Below, piece after piece: positions 35,229 through 44,761 of a DNA stretch of 64,000 bases. This stretch comes from Pedobacter faecalis (GTDB taxonomy: Bacteria; Bacteroidota; Bacteroidia; Sphingobacteriales; Sphingobacteriaceae), in assembly GCF_030182585.1 (NCBI RefSeq), contig NZ_JARXOW010000001.1, positions 930,001-994,000 of the forward strand. Direction: 5' to 3'. Made by a program: the position numbers and the translations under genes. The notes beneath the pieces were generated by a model. That model saw only the letters and a program-made list of their open reading frames with translations. It was not told where the DNA came from and did no database searches. How positions within the stretch are numbered: position 1 is the stretch's first letter; each line of letters begins with the position of its first letter.

Positions 35229-36875
35229 CTAATAGATCAGCCGCTGCTTTTGACTTAAGAGCATAGTCTGCAACTCGCCATAGTCCACATCCTGCACTGC
35301 GGTACCATGATCTATAGCCAGCGAAGCGGCAGTCGCGGCCGATTCTCCGAGAATCATAAACACTGGCTCCATACGTACCGAACCATAGGCTATATGGGAA
35401 ATGGACAAACAAACTGGCACAAGCAGGTTGCTGCATTCTTTGCGCTTGGGTACCAGCGCATCGTAAGAAATGCTGTATGGTTTAGGTGCTTTTACGCCGA
35501 TATCGCCCTCATTCTGCACATAGCCTTCCGGGGTAACGTAACGCTGGGTATGATGGGAATCCAGAGCATAAGAACCCATGCCTACCGACTTCTGTATGGG
35601 CCGCTTACCCAAGACCTCGTGCTCGGTCATCACAAAATCGCTTACCATTCTTCTCGCTTCGCGGACATAAATCTGGTGCGGCCAGCCGGCGTTGTCTTTA
35701 AATTCATCCTTGGCCAGGCCCCAGTTGCTCATCTTACTTCTCACATCGGCGGGAACCTTAGGATCGTTGGCCAGATAATACATCAGGCCTTTCTGATAAT
35801 CCTCATGCTGCTTGATGATTTCCCTGCGCTGCTCATAAGATGCTTCAGGATAGGCGTAGTTCATCCCAATAAAATCTGTACTGAACGGGCCGTGGTTGTT
35901 CGTATCCGTTTTACGGTTGGGCACGGGATCAAACTTATCAAACACCTCGCGCCAGCCACTGGCAAACACCCGCGCCAGCAATTCGTAATTGGCCGGGTTA
36001 TAGTTGTCCGGCTTCGGAAAAGTAATGCGGTTGTCGGGGTGATTGCTCAGGCACATCCGGAAGCAGTAAGCCTGAAGCTTCTTATCGCCCGCCCCCTTCT
36101 CACCTGGCTGCTCCGCCGAAATGCCCGGCAGCAAACCACTACGCTTATCTCCGGGCACCACATACGGATCAATCTGGCTGGTAAAATGATGTCTGTGCTG
36201 AAACACGCCCGTCTGCACCCCATTCCATTGTTCACCATAAGTGGCGTTCGATTCACGGCCCACGTGGTAGCTTACCCCCGAGGCTGCCATCAGGTCGCCC
36301 TCATAGGTAGCGTCGATAAACACCTTGCCGGTAAACACCTTTCCGCTTAGCGTAGTGATGCTAAGGATCTTCCCTGACTTCTTCTTTACCCCTTTCTCAC
36401 GGTTGAGCCATTCATTGCGATATACCTGTATGCCATGTTCCTTTACAAAATCTTCCATGATCTTCTCGGCCACATGCGGTTCAAAGATCCACATCGTACG
36501 CTCGTTCCCATCGATAGCCGGTGTACCCTGTCCTTTATTGCCATACTCCTGACGCGTTTGCCACTTCCAGGCCGTATCTGTTTGATAATGCAGGTATACC
36601 CGATGATAAAACTCGCGGGCAAGGCCGCCGATAACCTCCTTATTTCCCGTATCGGTAAAACCCAGCCCTCCGGCCGATAGCCCGCCCAAATGCTTGTCGG
36701 GCGACACCACCACTACTTTTTTACCCAGTTTGGCCGACTGCACCGCAGCGGTGATGGCTGCCGAAGTGCCGCCATAAATGACGATATCAGCGTTGTAAGT
36801 TTTCGGCTCGTCCTGAGCCTGAAGGGTACCAGCAGAAAGGACAAAGGATAAGAGGATTAGGAATCTTTTCTTCAT
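35229..36875 (-). CDS. FAD-dependent oxidoreductase of glycan loci
   Basis: A 548-residue exported flavoprotein with a signal peptide (MKKRFLILLSFVLSAGTLQA) and the FAD motif VIYGGTSAAITAAVQ, then GLSAGGLGFTDTG (about 31-75). It matches the PF12831 family, common beside GH genes in Bacteroidota. Its substrate is not known, though an oxidised sugar or sugar-acid is likely. It ends just before the permuted SGNH gene, 9 bp upstream of it in the same direction. Confidence 0.87.
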   Translation of the reverse strand: MKKRFLILLSFVLSAGTLQAQDEPKTYNADIVIYGGTSAAITAAVQSAKLGKKVVVVSPDKHLGGLSAGGLGFTDTGNKEVIGGLAREFYHRVYLHYQTDTAWKWQTRQEYGNKGQGTPAIDGNERTMWIFEPHVAEKIMEDFVKEHGIQVYRNEWLNREKGVKKKSGKILSITTLSGKVFTGKVFIDATYEGDLMAASGVSYHVGRESNATYGEQWNGVQTGVFQHRHHFTSQIDPYVVPGDKRSGLLPGISAEQPGEKGAGDKKLQAYCFRMCLSNHPDNRITFPKPDNYNPANYELLARVFASGWREVFDKFDPVPNRKTDTNNHGPFSTDFIGMNYAYPEASYEQRREIIKQHEDYQKGLMYYLANDPKVPADVRSKMSNWGLAKDEFKDNAGWPHQIYVREARRMVSDFVMTEHEVLGKRPIQKSVGMGSYALDSHHTQRYVTPEGYVQNEGDIGVKAPKPYSISYDALVPKRKECSNLLVPVCLSISHIAYGSVRMEPVFMILGESAATAASLAIDHGTAVQDVDYGELQTMLLSQKQRLIY

Positions 36876-36883
36876 TTCGTATT

Positions 36884-37660
36884 TCAGGATGTGGTTAATA
36901 GCTTTTTAAGGTAGGCCGGGTAACTGTCGCGATCGATACTGCCATCACCCCGGGTAATGCTGTCACCGAAGCAAACAATGCCAGCGGTGGGAATCTTATG
37001 GCTAACGATAAAATCATAGACCGTCAGTGCAATAAACCGGTAGCCATTGGCTGTGGGATGTATGCCGTCGCGCTTATTGCTGTTCGCCTCATTTTGAATG
37101 AGCGATTCCTTTCCGGTGCCGATTTTTCCGATGGCGTTGAACCGATGCTCAAGATCCAGGAGAAATACTTTTTGTTCAGCCGCAAGCTTTTTAACAAGAC
37201 TATTGATCTGGGCGCGGCGACCGCCAACGCCTTCAGGCTGATAGAACGATGCTGGATGACGGGTGAGGAGATCCGGCTCATAACAAGGGAGAATAGTCAT
37301 CAGCAACACCCTCGAACCCGTGGCTTTGATGCGCTTGACCAGTTCGCGCATGTTCCGCTCATAATCGGCGAGGGGAATATGCTTCACGCTGTTCATATCG
37401 TTGGTACCAGCCATTAAAATGGTAAGCCGAGGTTTATGGCCCAGACAATCGCTTTCAAGCCTTTTAAGTAAATCGGCCGTATTATTGCCCCCTACTCCGG
37501 CATTAATGACATCAAAACCGTCCTGCAGGGGAACAGCACCCAACACACCATTCGACAAAACCGTGCCCGCCACGGCACATACCATGTATTTTATGCTTTT
37601 TCTTCTGCTTAAACTGTTCACTTTGGTTAGCTGTTTTACAATACTACAAAAACGAGCCAA
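36884..37660 (-). CDS. SGNH-type hydrolase with permuted blocks
   Basis: 258 residues with a signal-peptide-like N terminus (MVCAVAGTVLSNGVLGAV from the inner Met at 37585). It opens directly with block II (FDVINAGVGGNNTADLL) and block III (LMAGTNDMNS), then block V (RDGIHPTANG). Block I, with the catalytic Ser (IVCFGDSITRGDGS), comes last, at about 228-240. The ends of the chain fit together as in a normal SGNH protein. It is probably active as an esterase if the fold closes. First gene of the glycan cluster on this strand after the GH92 promoter. Confidence 0.8.
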   Translation of the reverse strand: MARFCSIVKQLTKVNSLSRRKSIKYMVCAVAGTVLSNGVLGAVPLQDGFDVINAGVGGNNTADLLKRLESDCLGHKPRLTILMAGTNDMNSVKHIPLADYERNMRELVKRIKATGSRVLLMTILPCYEPDLLTRHPASFYQPEGVGGRRAQINSLVKKLAAEQKVFLLDLEHRFNAIGKIGTGKESLIQNEANSNKRDGIHPTANGYRFIALTVYDFIVSHKIPTAGIVCFGDSITRGDGSIDRDSYPAYLKKLLTTS

Positions 37661-37700
37661 CTAAACAAGGGAAAACGGTGTTTGATCTTAAAACGATAAA

Positions 37701-38132
37701 ATGTCTGACCGTAACAACTTATCCCGATTTATCACCGCACAGCAGGGCAGCTATGACACCGCACTTCGGGAAGTGCAGGACGGCCGTAAGCGAACGCATT
37801 GGATGTGGTACATTTTTCCGCAGGTCATCGGACTTGGCAGAACGGACACCTCCATTCATTATGCCATTCGTGATCTGGAAGAGGCTAAAGATTACCTTGA
37901 GCACCCTGTACTGGGTATGCGCCTGCTTGAAATAAGCAGGGCATTGCTGAAACTTAATGCCAACAATGCCCATGCAGTGTTCGGTTCGCCCGACGATATG
38001 AAACTCCGCTCGTCCATGACACTTTTCTCGCTCGTAGAAGGTGCAGATCCTGTATTTCAGCAGGTGCTAAGTAAGCTCTTTAACGGACAGAAGGACGAAA
38101 AAACGATTGCACTTCTCGAAGGCAGGGGATAG
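37701..38132 (+). CDS. DUF1810-family protein
   Basis: A 143-residue all-helical protein with the family signature RTHWMWYIFPQVIGLGRTD (about 32-50) and YAIRDLEEAKDYLEHPVLG. DUF1810 proteins are small, cytosolic and of unknown activity. Normal length. It starts opposite the SGNH gene with a 40-bp divergent spacer and converges with the SDR at 38136, 4 bp away. Confidence 0.9.
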   Translation: MSDRNNLSRFITAQQGSYDTALREVQDGRKRTHWMWYIFPQVIGLGRTDTSIHYAIRDLEEAKDYLEHPVLGMRLLEISRALLKLNANNAHAVFGSPDDMKLRSSMTLFSLVEGADPVFQQVLSKLFNGQKDEKTIALLEGRG

Positions 38133-38135
38133 TCA

Positions 38136-38873
38136 CTACCATGGGATTTCTCCTCCTTCGGGGTTGGTCTCATCACTGAAAAATTTGCCCGAGGGTCCTT
38201 GACCATCCACTAAGGCATACTTGATGATACGTGCGGCAGCGGTTGCCACCTCGCCGCCTTGTTGACCGGTAAAATCAGTCTTGGTATAACCGGGGCATAC
38301 GGCGTTTACTTTAAAAGCGGTATCGCGCAATTCGTAGGCAAGTTGCACCGTGTACATGTTCATCGCCGCTTTTGACGACGCATAGACAGGATATTTTGCG
38401 TAATCGTATGCCGGCCACGACGGGTCGCTTTGCAGACTGAGTGAGCCGACACTGGTACTTACATTTACAATCCTCGGTTCCGGGGCTTTTTCGAGTAAGG
38501 GAAGAAAGGCCTGGGTCACTGCAATCACGCCGTAAAAATTGGTATCGAAGACCTCTTTAAAGCTTTGTATATCAGAATTAAGCGCGCTTTGGGGCAGCTC
38601 ACCACTGATCCCGGCGTTGTTAATTAATACATCAACGCAATTTTGTTCAAGCTCGATGAGCTGTCGGGCCGACTGAATACTCTGTGCATTGGTTACGTCG
38701 ACCTGCACGGCCTTCATATCTTGAAGGCCTTCGGATTTAAGTCCTTCCACCGCAGCTTTACCATTTTCAAGATTCCGGCTGCCGAGATAAACGAAAAATC
38801 CTTTTGCTGAAAGCTGTCTGGCTGTTTCCAGACCAATTCCTTTGTTAGCTCCTGTAATTAAAACTGATTTCAT
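38136..38873 (-). CDS. SDR-family carbonyl reductase
   Basis: 245 residues from MKSVLITGANKGIGLETARQ (ATG at 38873; 38882 is also possible). It has TGANKGIG at 7-14, NNAG at about 86 and YPVYASSKAAM (catalytic Tyr-Lys) near 165. Closest by eye to carbonyl-reductase-type SDRs that reduce xenobiotic carbonyls. The longer in-frame extension to 39014 lies over the Crp gene and is not real. It follows that regulator by about 70 bp. Confidence 0.88.
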   Translation of the reverse strand: MKSVLITGANKGIGLETARQLSAKGFFVYLGSRNLENGKAAVEGLKSEGLQDMKAVQVDVTNAQSIQSARQLIELEQNCVDVLINNAGISGELPQSALNSDIQSFKEVFDTNFYGVIAVTQAFLPLLEKAPEPRIVNVSTSVGSLSLQSDPSWPAYDYAKYPVYASSKAAMNMYTVQLAYELRDTAFKVNAVCPGYTKTDFTGQQGGEVATAAARIIKYALVDGQGPSGKFFSDETNPEGGEIPW

Positions 38874-38943
38874 AGTGATCATTTTTTTACAAAACTGCAG
38901 AAAACAGTTTCGGGAGCTTTTACCATATGTTAAAAAAACGCCA

Positions 38944-39513
38944 TTAGCGCACCTGCCTTCTGATACGGCTGAGGGATTGCTGCGTGACGCCAAGGTACGA
39001 GGCAATGTAAGCAAGCGGCACCCGGTTGGCCAGTGAAGGATGATTTTCGAGAAATTCGAGATAACGTGTAGTGGCGTCCTGAGAGATGACTGGCGCCTTT
39101 CTGGATTTATAAAACATGCAGGCGTGCACCATCTTGTTCTTGATATTCTCCCAACCCGTGATCCTGTCCGATAAGCCGTGCCAGTCGTCTTTTGAAAAGA
39201 TAATAAGGCTGCATGGCGTGCAAGCCTGCAGGTATTCTGTGGAGATAAAACCAGCCTCCAGATTCATATAATCAGAGACCAGATTGTTTTCGCTGATGAA
39301 GCAGCGGGTAATCTCCTCTCCCTTATTGTCGTAATAGCAGCCGCGGATCACTCCTTCCAGGATAAAACCTACCTGACGGGGAACTTTTCCGGCTTCAGAG
39401 AAGTATTCATCTTTTTTGAGATTAAGCTTGGTCACTGTCGCGGAAATAAGATTGCAGTCCTCGTCACTTAAATGACCGAATTGCGATACATAGTCTACAA
39501 GCGCTCGAGCCAT
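38944..39513 (-). CDS. Crp/Fnr-type regulator with cNMP-binding domain
   Basis: 189 residues with an N-terminal cyclic-nucleotide-type beta-roll (LKKDEYFSEAGKVPRQVGFI, LEGVIRGCYYDNKGEEITRC) and a C-terminal HTH (PLAYIASYLGVTQQSLSRIR). This is the small Crp-like type that is common in Bacteroidota. Its start overlaps the end of the kinase gene by 19 bp, so it is translationally coupled to it. It likely controls the SDR just downstream. Confidence 0.9.
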   Translation of the reverse strand: MARALVDYVSQFGHLSDEDCNLISATVTKLNLKKDEYFSEAGKVPRQVGFILEGVIRGCYYDNKGEEITRCFISENNLVSDYMNLEAGFISTEYLQACTPCSLIIFSKDDWHGLSDRITGWENIKNKMVHACMFYKSRKAPVISQDATTRYLEFLENHPSLANRVPLAYIASYLGVTQQSLSRIRRQVR

Positions 39514-42512
39514 TTTATCGCCTCCTCTGTAGAGGTAAAAAATTGTACCGTAGCAGCGCCTTCTTTTACGGCGACCGCCTTTTCTGCGGATAGGCGGCTA
39601 AATACACTGGGTGAGTATACCCAGGCAAAATAGCGCAACCCTGCCTCTGCCATCATCGGGAACCACTCCTCCCCGGCCCAGTCGGCCGCTTCCGACCAGG
39701 AGCCCAGCACATGGGAATTATCGTTGACCACCTTTGTTACCCCATTCGCTTTCAGCATCTCCAGCATGCGCATGCCTCCTGCCTTCACGGTATCTACCGT
39801 TTGAAAGCCTGTCCAGTCGACCTCCAGATAATCTGAACCTTCTGTCCGCAAAATGGTGATATGCGGATCTTTATAATATTGATCGGTTTGTATCACCGGC
39901 TGATAATCAAGCTCAAGGCTTTCGAGCGGTAATCTGAAATAAAATACCGAACCCTTACCCGGCTCGCTTTCTATCCAGAAGGTACCCAAATGTCGCTTCA
40001 GGATTTCCGAAGAGATAAACAAACCAAGACCCAGTCCGTCGAAACGCATTTTGGTATTATCAACCCGGTAATAACGATCGAACAAACGTTGTATATGCTG
40101 CGCTTCAATGCCAATACCAAAGTCCTGCACCGACACGATAAGGCCTTGTCCGGAGATTTCGCTTTTCACAACCACCTTATCGGAATCCGGCGAATACTTG
40201 GTAGCATTGCTCAAGAAGTTGTTTACGACCTGTTCTAACCGCATGCGGTCGCCATTCACGATCACCTGAGCCGGCTGTGTTAGCACAATTTCGTGGCTGG
40301 ACGTGGTAAGCTGGAAAGTTTCCACCGCCTCACGCAGCATTTCGGAGAAATTGAAGTTCTGCAGGTCGTAACTTAGTTTACCGGCATTGATCTTCGTAAC
40401 GTCGAGCAGATCATTGATCAGCTTTTCTAGCCTTTGGATATTTTCAGCTGCCTTTTCCACATAGGAAGCGGCGCGTTCAGGGTTCGCAGCCTTGCGAAGC
40501 AACTGGTTGAAGGCCTTGATACCGGTAAGCGGCGTCTTTAACTCGTGACTGGCGATGGACAAAAATTCGTCCTTACGTTGCTCGTTCTGCTTCTGTATCT
40601 CTATATTGGTGTTGGTGCCCAGCCATAGCACAATCTCGTCCTTTTCCTTCAGGGGCACCGCTCTTGAAAGATGCCAGTAGTATTCCCCATCTGCAAAACG
40701 CAGGCGAAATTCTGCGGTGTACTCCTCGCCGGTAGTTAAGGCGCTTTGCCAGGCGAGCAGACACCCAGGTAGATCGTCGGGGTGAATAAAAGTTTGCCAT
40801 CCGTTGCCTACAACCACATCTGCGGGGTAACCGAAATCCTCGGTGACCACCTGGTTTACGTAATTAAGCTGACCATCCGGAGTGGTTGTCCACACCTGCT
40901 GGGGTATGGCATTGAGCATAAACTGAAACTTCCGTTCGGTAGCTTCGGCACGATGACGTACCTGCACCTGCTCGGTTACGTCCTGGCAAAGCACAATGAT
41001 GCCTGTAATACCCTCGCCAGCTTCTATGTATGGCTGGCAGATGATGTTCAGAAAACGCTCAACAGGCTTGTCATCCATCACTAAAGGATAGTACTGTTCG
41101 TAAAGATGGACCGGCTCATTGGTTTGTAACACCGACTCGACGATGGTGCGGAGACCGGCGCTATTTTCGGAGAGCACCTCGAACAGCGGCTTTTTCAGGA
41201 GCTCACCTTCCTCCTTCCCAATTAATCCGGCAAAAGCTTCATTCACCACGTCGACAAGCAGTTCTGGCCCGGTTAGCAACACAATGCCTGTAGAAGCCTC
41301 GCTGATCAGGTTGCTGAAACGATACTCGCTTTCGCTGAGCTTGTCGAGCGTTTGATGCAGTTCGGCCTGCGTTTCATTAAGCTCTTCGTTGGTGGCTGCC
41401 AGCTCTTCGTTCAGGGCAACAAGTTCCTCATTGGTGCTCGCGAGCTCTTCGTTGGAAGCGGTGATCTCTTCGTTTAAAGCCTGCTGCTCTTCATAAAGCT
41501 CCGCATTAAGCATCAGTTCCTTCTGATAGGCCACAGCAAGTTCGGCCGTATAGGCATTATTCAAAATACTGCCTGTATTGGCCGCCGTTGCTGCAAAGAA
41601 CTGACGGTAATCTTGGTCGACCCGCTTACGTGCGGAAGCACCAAGCACTATATATCCTTTTACAGAAGCTTCAGCAGTGTGTACCGGCAGCACCATCGCT
41701 TCGGTTACAGGTTCCGGCCAGTGAGAGATTACCGGTGTGGAGAGCGTGGTATCAAGATTTTCGAGATGGATTTCATTTGAACCATCATAGTCGGCCAGCA
41801 GGCGACTAAGTTGTGCCAGCTGAAGATCATTCAGGCGACTGCTTCCCGAGAGTTCATACGCTTCATTTACAGTGTCAAAGCTATAATATGCATAAAACGA
41901 GATGTCGAGCACCGCCCTTTCCAGAAGCTGGAAAATCGTTTGCCGAGCCATTGCCAAAGACGTAGAACTGGTCAGCTGCGCTAAAAATGCATTGCGGATG
42001 CCCGCCCTCCGCTCGTTGATCACCCGGTAGGATGTTTCGATCACGGCATTGAAAACGCCGCCTACATTACCATCGGGCGCCATGATAGGCGAAAGCGAAT
42101 AATCAAAATAACACTCCTCGGTGTAACCGTACCGATGCATATAAAGCGGGGCATCTGGTCGGCGGTAAGACTGACCCTGATGCAAAACGCTTTCAAACTC
42201 TTCTTTTAAACCTTCCCATATTTCCGGCCACACTTCTCCACCTGGCCTGCCGAGCGACCATGGATGCTTCTGCCCAGGTATACTGCTCCAGGCATCATTG
42301 TACAGCAAAGTAAACGCTGTGCCCCAATAAATGGCAATTGGAAATCCGGAATTTAAGGCAATGGCCACCGCCGAACGGAGGCTCTCGGGCCAGGTTTCGG
42401 GCGAGTTTAAGTTTGTGGCAGACCAGTCTCTGTTGCGGATTAATTCACCGAGCTGTCCGCCTCCCTGCAAAAATGGTAGGTGTTCGCGCATAATTATCCT
42501 CGGAACCATCAA
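39495..42512 (-). CDS. Large PAS/GAF sensor kinase with STAS-like C terminus
   Basis: About 1000 residues. The start is 42512 or the inner Met at 42491 (MREHLPFLQGGG). Domains are PAS-like (about 20-150), GAF-like (180-320), a signalling coiled coil of repeated NEEL heptads (345-395), two PAS domains (400-640), HisKA (IASHELKTPLTGIKAFNQLL, His about 680), HATPase (NNFLSNATKYSPDS, GLGLGLFISSEIL), and a C-terminal about 110-residue STAS/SpoIIAA-like part. No membrane helix, so it is cytosolic. No receiver domain seen. Coupled to the Crp-like gene. Confidence 0.9.
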   Translation of the reverse strand: MMVPRIIMREHLPFLQGGGQLGELIRNRDWSATNLNSPETWPESLRSAVAIALNSGFPIAIYWGTAFTLLYNDAWSSIPGQKHPWSLGRPGGEVWPEIWEGLKEEFESVLHQGQSYRRPDAPLYMHRYGYTEECYFDYSLSPIMAPDGNVGGVFNAVIETSYRVINERRAGIRNAFLAQLTSSTSLAMARQTIFQLLERAVLDISFYAYYSFDTVNEAYELSGSSRLNDLQLAQLSRLLADYDGSNEIHLENLDTTLSTPVISHWPEPVTEAMVLPVHTAEASVKGYIVLGASARKRVDQDYRQFFAATAANTGSILNNAYTAELAVAYQKELMLNAELYEEQQALNEEITASNEELASTNEELVALNEELAATNEELNETQAELHQTLDKLSESEYRFSNLISEASTGIVLLTGPELLVDVVNEAFAGLIGKEEGELLKKPLFEVLSENSAGLRTIVESVLQTNEPVHLYEQYYPLVMDDKPVERFLNIICQPYIEAGEGITGIIVLCQDVTEQVQVRHRAEATERKFQFMLNAIPQQVWTTTPDGQLNYVNQVVTEDFGYPADVVVGNGWQTFIHPDDLPGCLLAWQSALTTGEEYTAEFRLRFADGEYYWHLSRAVPLKEKDEIVLWLGTNTNIEIQKQNEQRKDEFLSIASHELKTPLTGIKAFNQLLRKAANPERAASYVEKAAENIQRLEKLINDLLDVTKINAGKLSYDLQNFNFSEMLREAVETFQLTTSSHEIVLTQPAQVIVNGDRMRLEQVVNNFLSNATKYSPDSDKVVVKSEISGQGLIVSVQDFGIGIEAQHIQRLFDRYYRVDNTKMRFDGLGLGLFISSEILKRHLGTFWIESEPGKGSVFYFRLPLESLELDYQPVIQTDQYYKDPHITILRTEGSDYLEVDWTGFQTVDTVKAGGMRMLEMLKANGVTKVVNDNSHVLGSWSEAADWAGEEWFPMMAEAGLRYFAWVYSPSVFSRLSAEKAVAVKEGAATVQFFTSTEEAIKWLERL

Positions 42513-42572
42513 ATTTTATACCGTAAAAGCGGAAAACCTTAACCCAGGGAACTTGTTATTAGAAGTAAAACG

Positions 42573-43643
42573 ATGATACAGTCTCCTCATTTCAAATCCC
42601 TTACTGACGAATCGGGCATTGCTACTTTCATATTCGACATTGGGAACAAGGAAATCATTTATAAAAACCGGGCTTTCAGCATATTATTCCCTGGTTGTGG
42701 GGAGGCAGAAATACCGGGGAAGCTCTGGGACTTTGTGCATGCTGATGACCATGAATATGCTCGGAAGTGCTTTGACGACCTCCTGCAGGGAACGTTGAAA
42801 AAAGAGATACATCTTCGGATCGCTCACGAAAATGAAAGGCGGCAATGGGTGCGGGCTATGCCCTCGATGTATACGGACAGCGAGGGTCGATCTTTCATTC
42901 ACTGCCATATCATAGACGTTACAGCCGAACTTATCAATGAGCATACCTTTGCAAAATACGCGAATAAAAAGAACTCCATCCTGAACATTCTTGCGCATGA
43001 ACTTGCCGGCTCGTTGAGCATAGCCAGAACACTGAGCAGCAAACTGAAGTCGGACGTGCTGGGCGAAACCCACAACAAGCTGGTAGATCATGTGATGCAG
43101 ATAAACCGGGAGGCCGTAGAACTGATCCGCGACTTAACCAGTCGCGAATTTCTGGAAACTGCCAATGTGGTACTTACTAAAAAACGGGTTGACGTAGCCC
43201 GTAAGCTTGCCGAGTATATCGAAGAAGCGAAGAACGCGGAGAGGAAAATCAAACGTACGATCACGTTCAATGCCTCGCCCAAGAGGGTACATCTCAGCAT
43301 TGACGAATCCAAATTTATGCAGGTGATCAATAACCTGATGAGTAATGCCCTGAAGTTTACCACCGAAAACGGGATCATTGCCTTTAAGGTAGAAGACAAA
43401 GGGGATTCCGTGCTGTTTACGGTATCTGACAATGGCATCGGTATCCCTAAAAAACACCATGCGGTCTTGTTCGATCAGTATACTTCGGCAGGACGGCCGG
43501 GACTTCAGGGAGAAGCTTCTACCGGACTGGGCATGAGCGTGGTTAAAAATATTGTGGAATGGCACCAAGGAACGATATGGTTTGAAAGTGAATTAGGTAA
43601 TGGCACCACTTTTTATATCGAAATTCCGCGGGAAGCCCCTTAA
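42573..43643 (+). CDS. PAS sensor histidine kinase
   Basis: A 356-residue soluble kinase with a PAS domain (about 10-125; YKNRAFSILFPGCG), HisKA with LNILAHELAGSLSIARTLSS (His about 139) and HATPase (NNLMSNALKFTTEN, DNGIGIP, STGLGMSVVKNIVEW). Divergent from the large kinase at 39495 with a 60-bp spacer. No response regulator adjoins it. The signal is unknown. Confidence 0.92.
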   Translation: MIQSPHFKSLTDESGIATFIFDIGNKEIIYKNRAFSILFPGCGEAEIPGKLWDFVHADDHEYARKCFDDLLQGTLKKEIHLRIAHENERRQWVRAMPSMYTDSEGRSFIHCHIIDVTAELINEHTFAKYANKKNSILNILAHELAGSLSIARTLSSKLKSDVLGETHNKLVDHVMQINREAVELIRDLTSREFLETANVVLTKKRVDVARKLAEYIEEAKNAERKIKRTITFNASPKRVHLSIDESKFMQVINNLMSNALKFTTENGIIAFKVEDKGDSVLFTVSDNGIGIPKKHHAVLFDQYTSAGRPGLQGEASTGLGMSVVKNIVEWHQGTIWFESELGNGTTFYIEIPREAP

Positions 43644-43724
43644 CCTGAACAAAAAAACTAAACTTTCCTTTGTTGACCGATGTTGAGAGAGATACTTATG
43701 TAACATCGATCTTAACAGTGCGTT

Positions 43725-44732
43725 ATGGAAAAAACAGAGAACAAGATGAGCCGGCGCCAGGCTATCGGCGGTTTGGGATTGGGTATTGTTGCGGCCGCCT
43801 CGAGTCCCGTGCTGGGATCGGCTGCAAGTCTGGGTGCTTACTCGCTGGCACCGGCGATAGAAGACCCCTTATCGAAGTACCCGCGACCTCCATTTAAGGA
43901 ACAGAAACAAGCATGGCCAGGATTAGCCTCTCAAATGGATCCCAGGCCTGATCATGGCGAAACTAGTTACAAAGGCTCGGGGCGGCTTACTGGCAGAAAA
44001 GCATTAATTACGGGGGGCGACTCAGGGATGGGCCGCGCAGCCGCGATTGCCTATGCCAGGGAAGGTGCTGATGTGGCCATTAACTACCTGCCTGCCGAAG
44101 AACAGGATGCCCGCGAGGTGATCACACTGATTAAGAAAGAAGGTCGCCGTGCGGTGGCCATTCCGGGCGACCTTAGAGATGAATCGTTTTGCAAACGGCT
44201 GGTAGACCAGGCGGTAAAGGAACTTGGTGGCCTGGATATTCTGGTGAATAATGCGGCCCGGCAGCAGACGCGAGAGTCGATCCTGGACATCTCTTCCGAG
44301 GATTTTGATGCAACAATGAAAACGAACGTTTATGCACCATTTTGGGTCACTAAAGCTGCACTTCCACACCTAAAGCCGGGCTCCGTTATCATTGCCACGA
44401 CCTCCGTGCAGGCTTCAGATCCCTCTGCCGAACTGTTCGACTATGCACAAACCAAAGCAGCAAATACAGCCTATGTGCGGTCGCTCGCCAAACAATTAGG
44501 TCCCAAAGGGATACGTGTAAACGGCGTTGCGCCCGGCCCTATATGGACACCCTTGCAGGTAAGCGGCGGTGCTACGATGGAAAAGCTAAAGAATTTTGGA
44601 GGGGATACCCCGATGGGCAGACCGGGACAGCCGGCAGAACTGGCTTCGATTTACGTGCAACTGGCGGCCACGGATGCAAGTTATGCTACCGGCCAGGTAT
44701 ACGGTGCGGCTGGCGGAGGTGGGCAACCTTAA
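43725..44732 (+). CDS. SDR oxidoreductase with Tat-type leader
   Basis: A 335-residue protein. The N terminus MEKTENKMSRRQAIGGLGLG resembles a twin-arginine signal, followed by a linker. The SDR core begins at about 85: ALITGGDSGMGRAAAIAYA, NNAARQQT, YAQTKAANTAY (catalytic Tyr-Lys). It is similar to the general-stress-protein-39 / YhdF type of SDR. Export of an NAD(P)-dependent enzyme would be unusual, so the leader may instead be an N-terminal extension. It follows the kinase by about 80 bp. Confidence 0.88.
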   Translation: MEKTENKMSRRQAIGGLGLGIVAAASSPVLGSAASLGAYSLAPAIEDPLSKYPRPPFKEQKQAWPGLASQMDPRPDHGETSYKGSGRLTGRKALITGGDSGMGRAAAIAYAREGADVAINYLPAEEQDAREVITLIKKEGRRAVAIPGDLRDESFCKRLVDQAVKELGGLDILVNNAARQQTRESILDISSEDFDATMKTNVYAPFWVTKAALPHLKPGSVIIATTSVQASDPSAELFDYAQTKAANTAYVRSLAKQLGPKGIRVNGVAPGPIWTPLQVSGGATMEKLKNFGGDTPMGRPGQPAELASIYVQLAATDASYATGQVYGAAGGGGQP

Positions 44733-44761
44733 AGTATAGTCGTTTTGATCGGCCGCGGTTA

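Noticed and set aside
38874..39014. N-terminal extension of the 38136 SDR
   Set aside because: Overlaps the Crp-like gene and adds a sequence unlike any SDR; the start at 38873 is typical.
41340..41520. Apparent tandem nucleotide repeats
   Set aside because: They encode the NEEL heptads of the signalling coiled coil in the sensor kinase; protein-level, not DNA-level, repeats.
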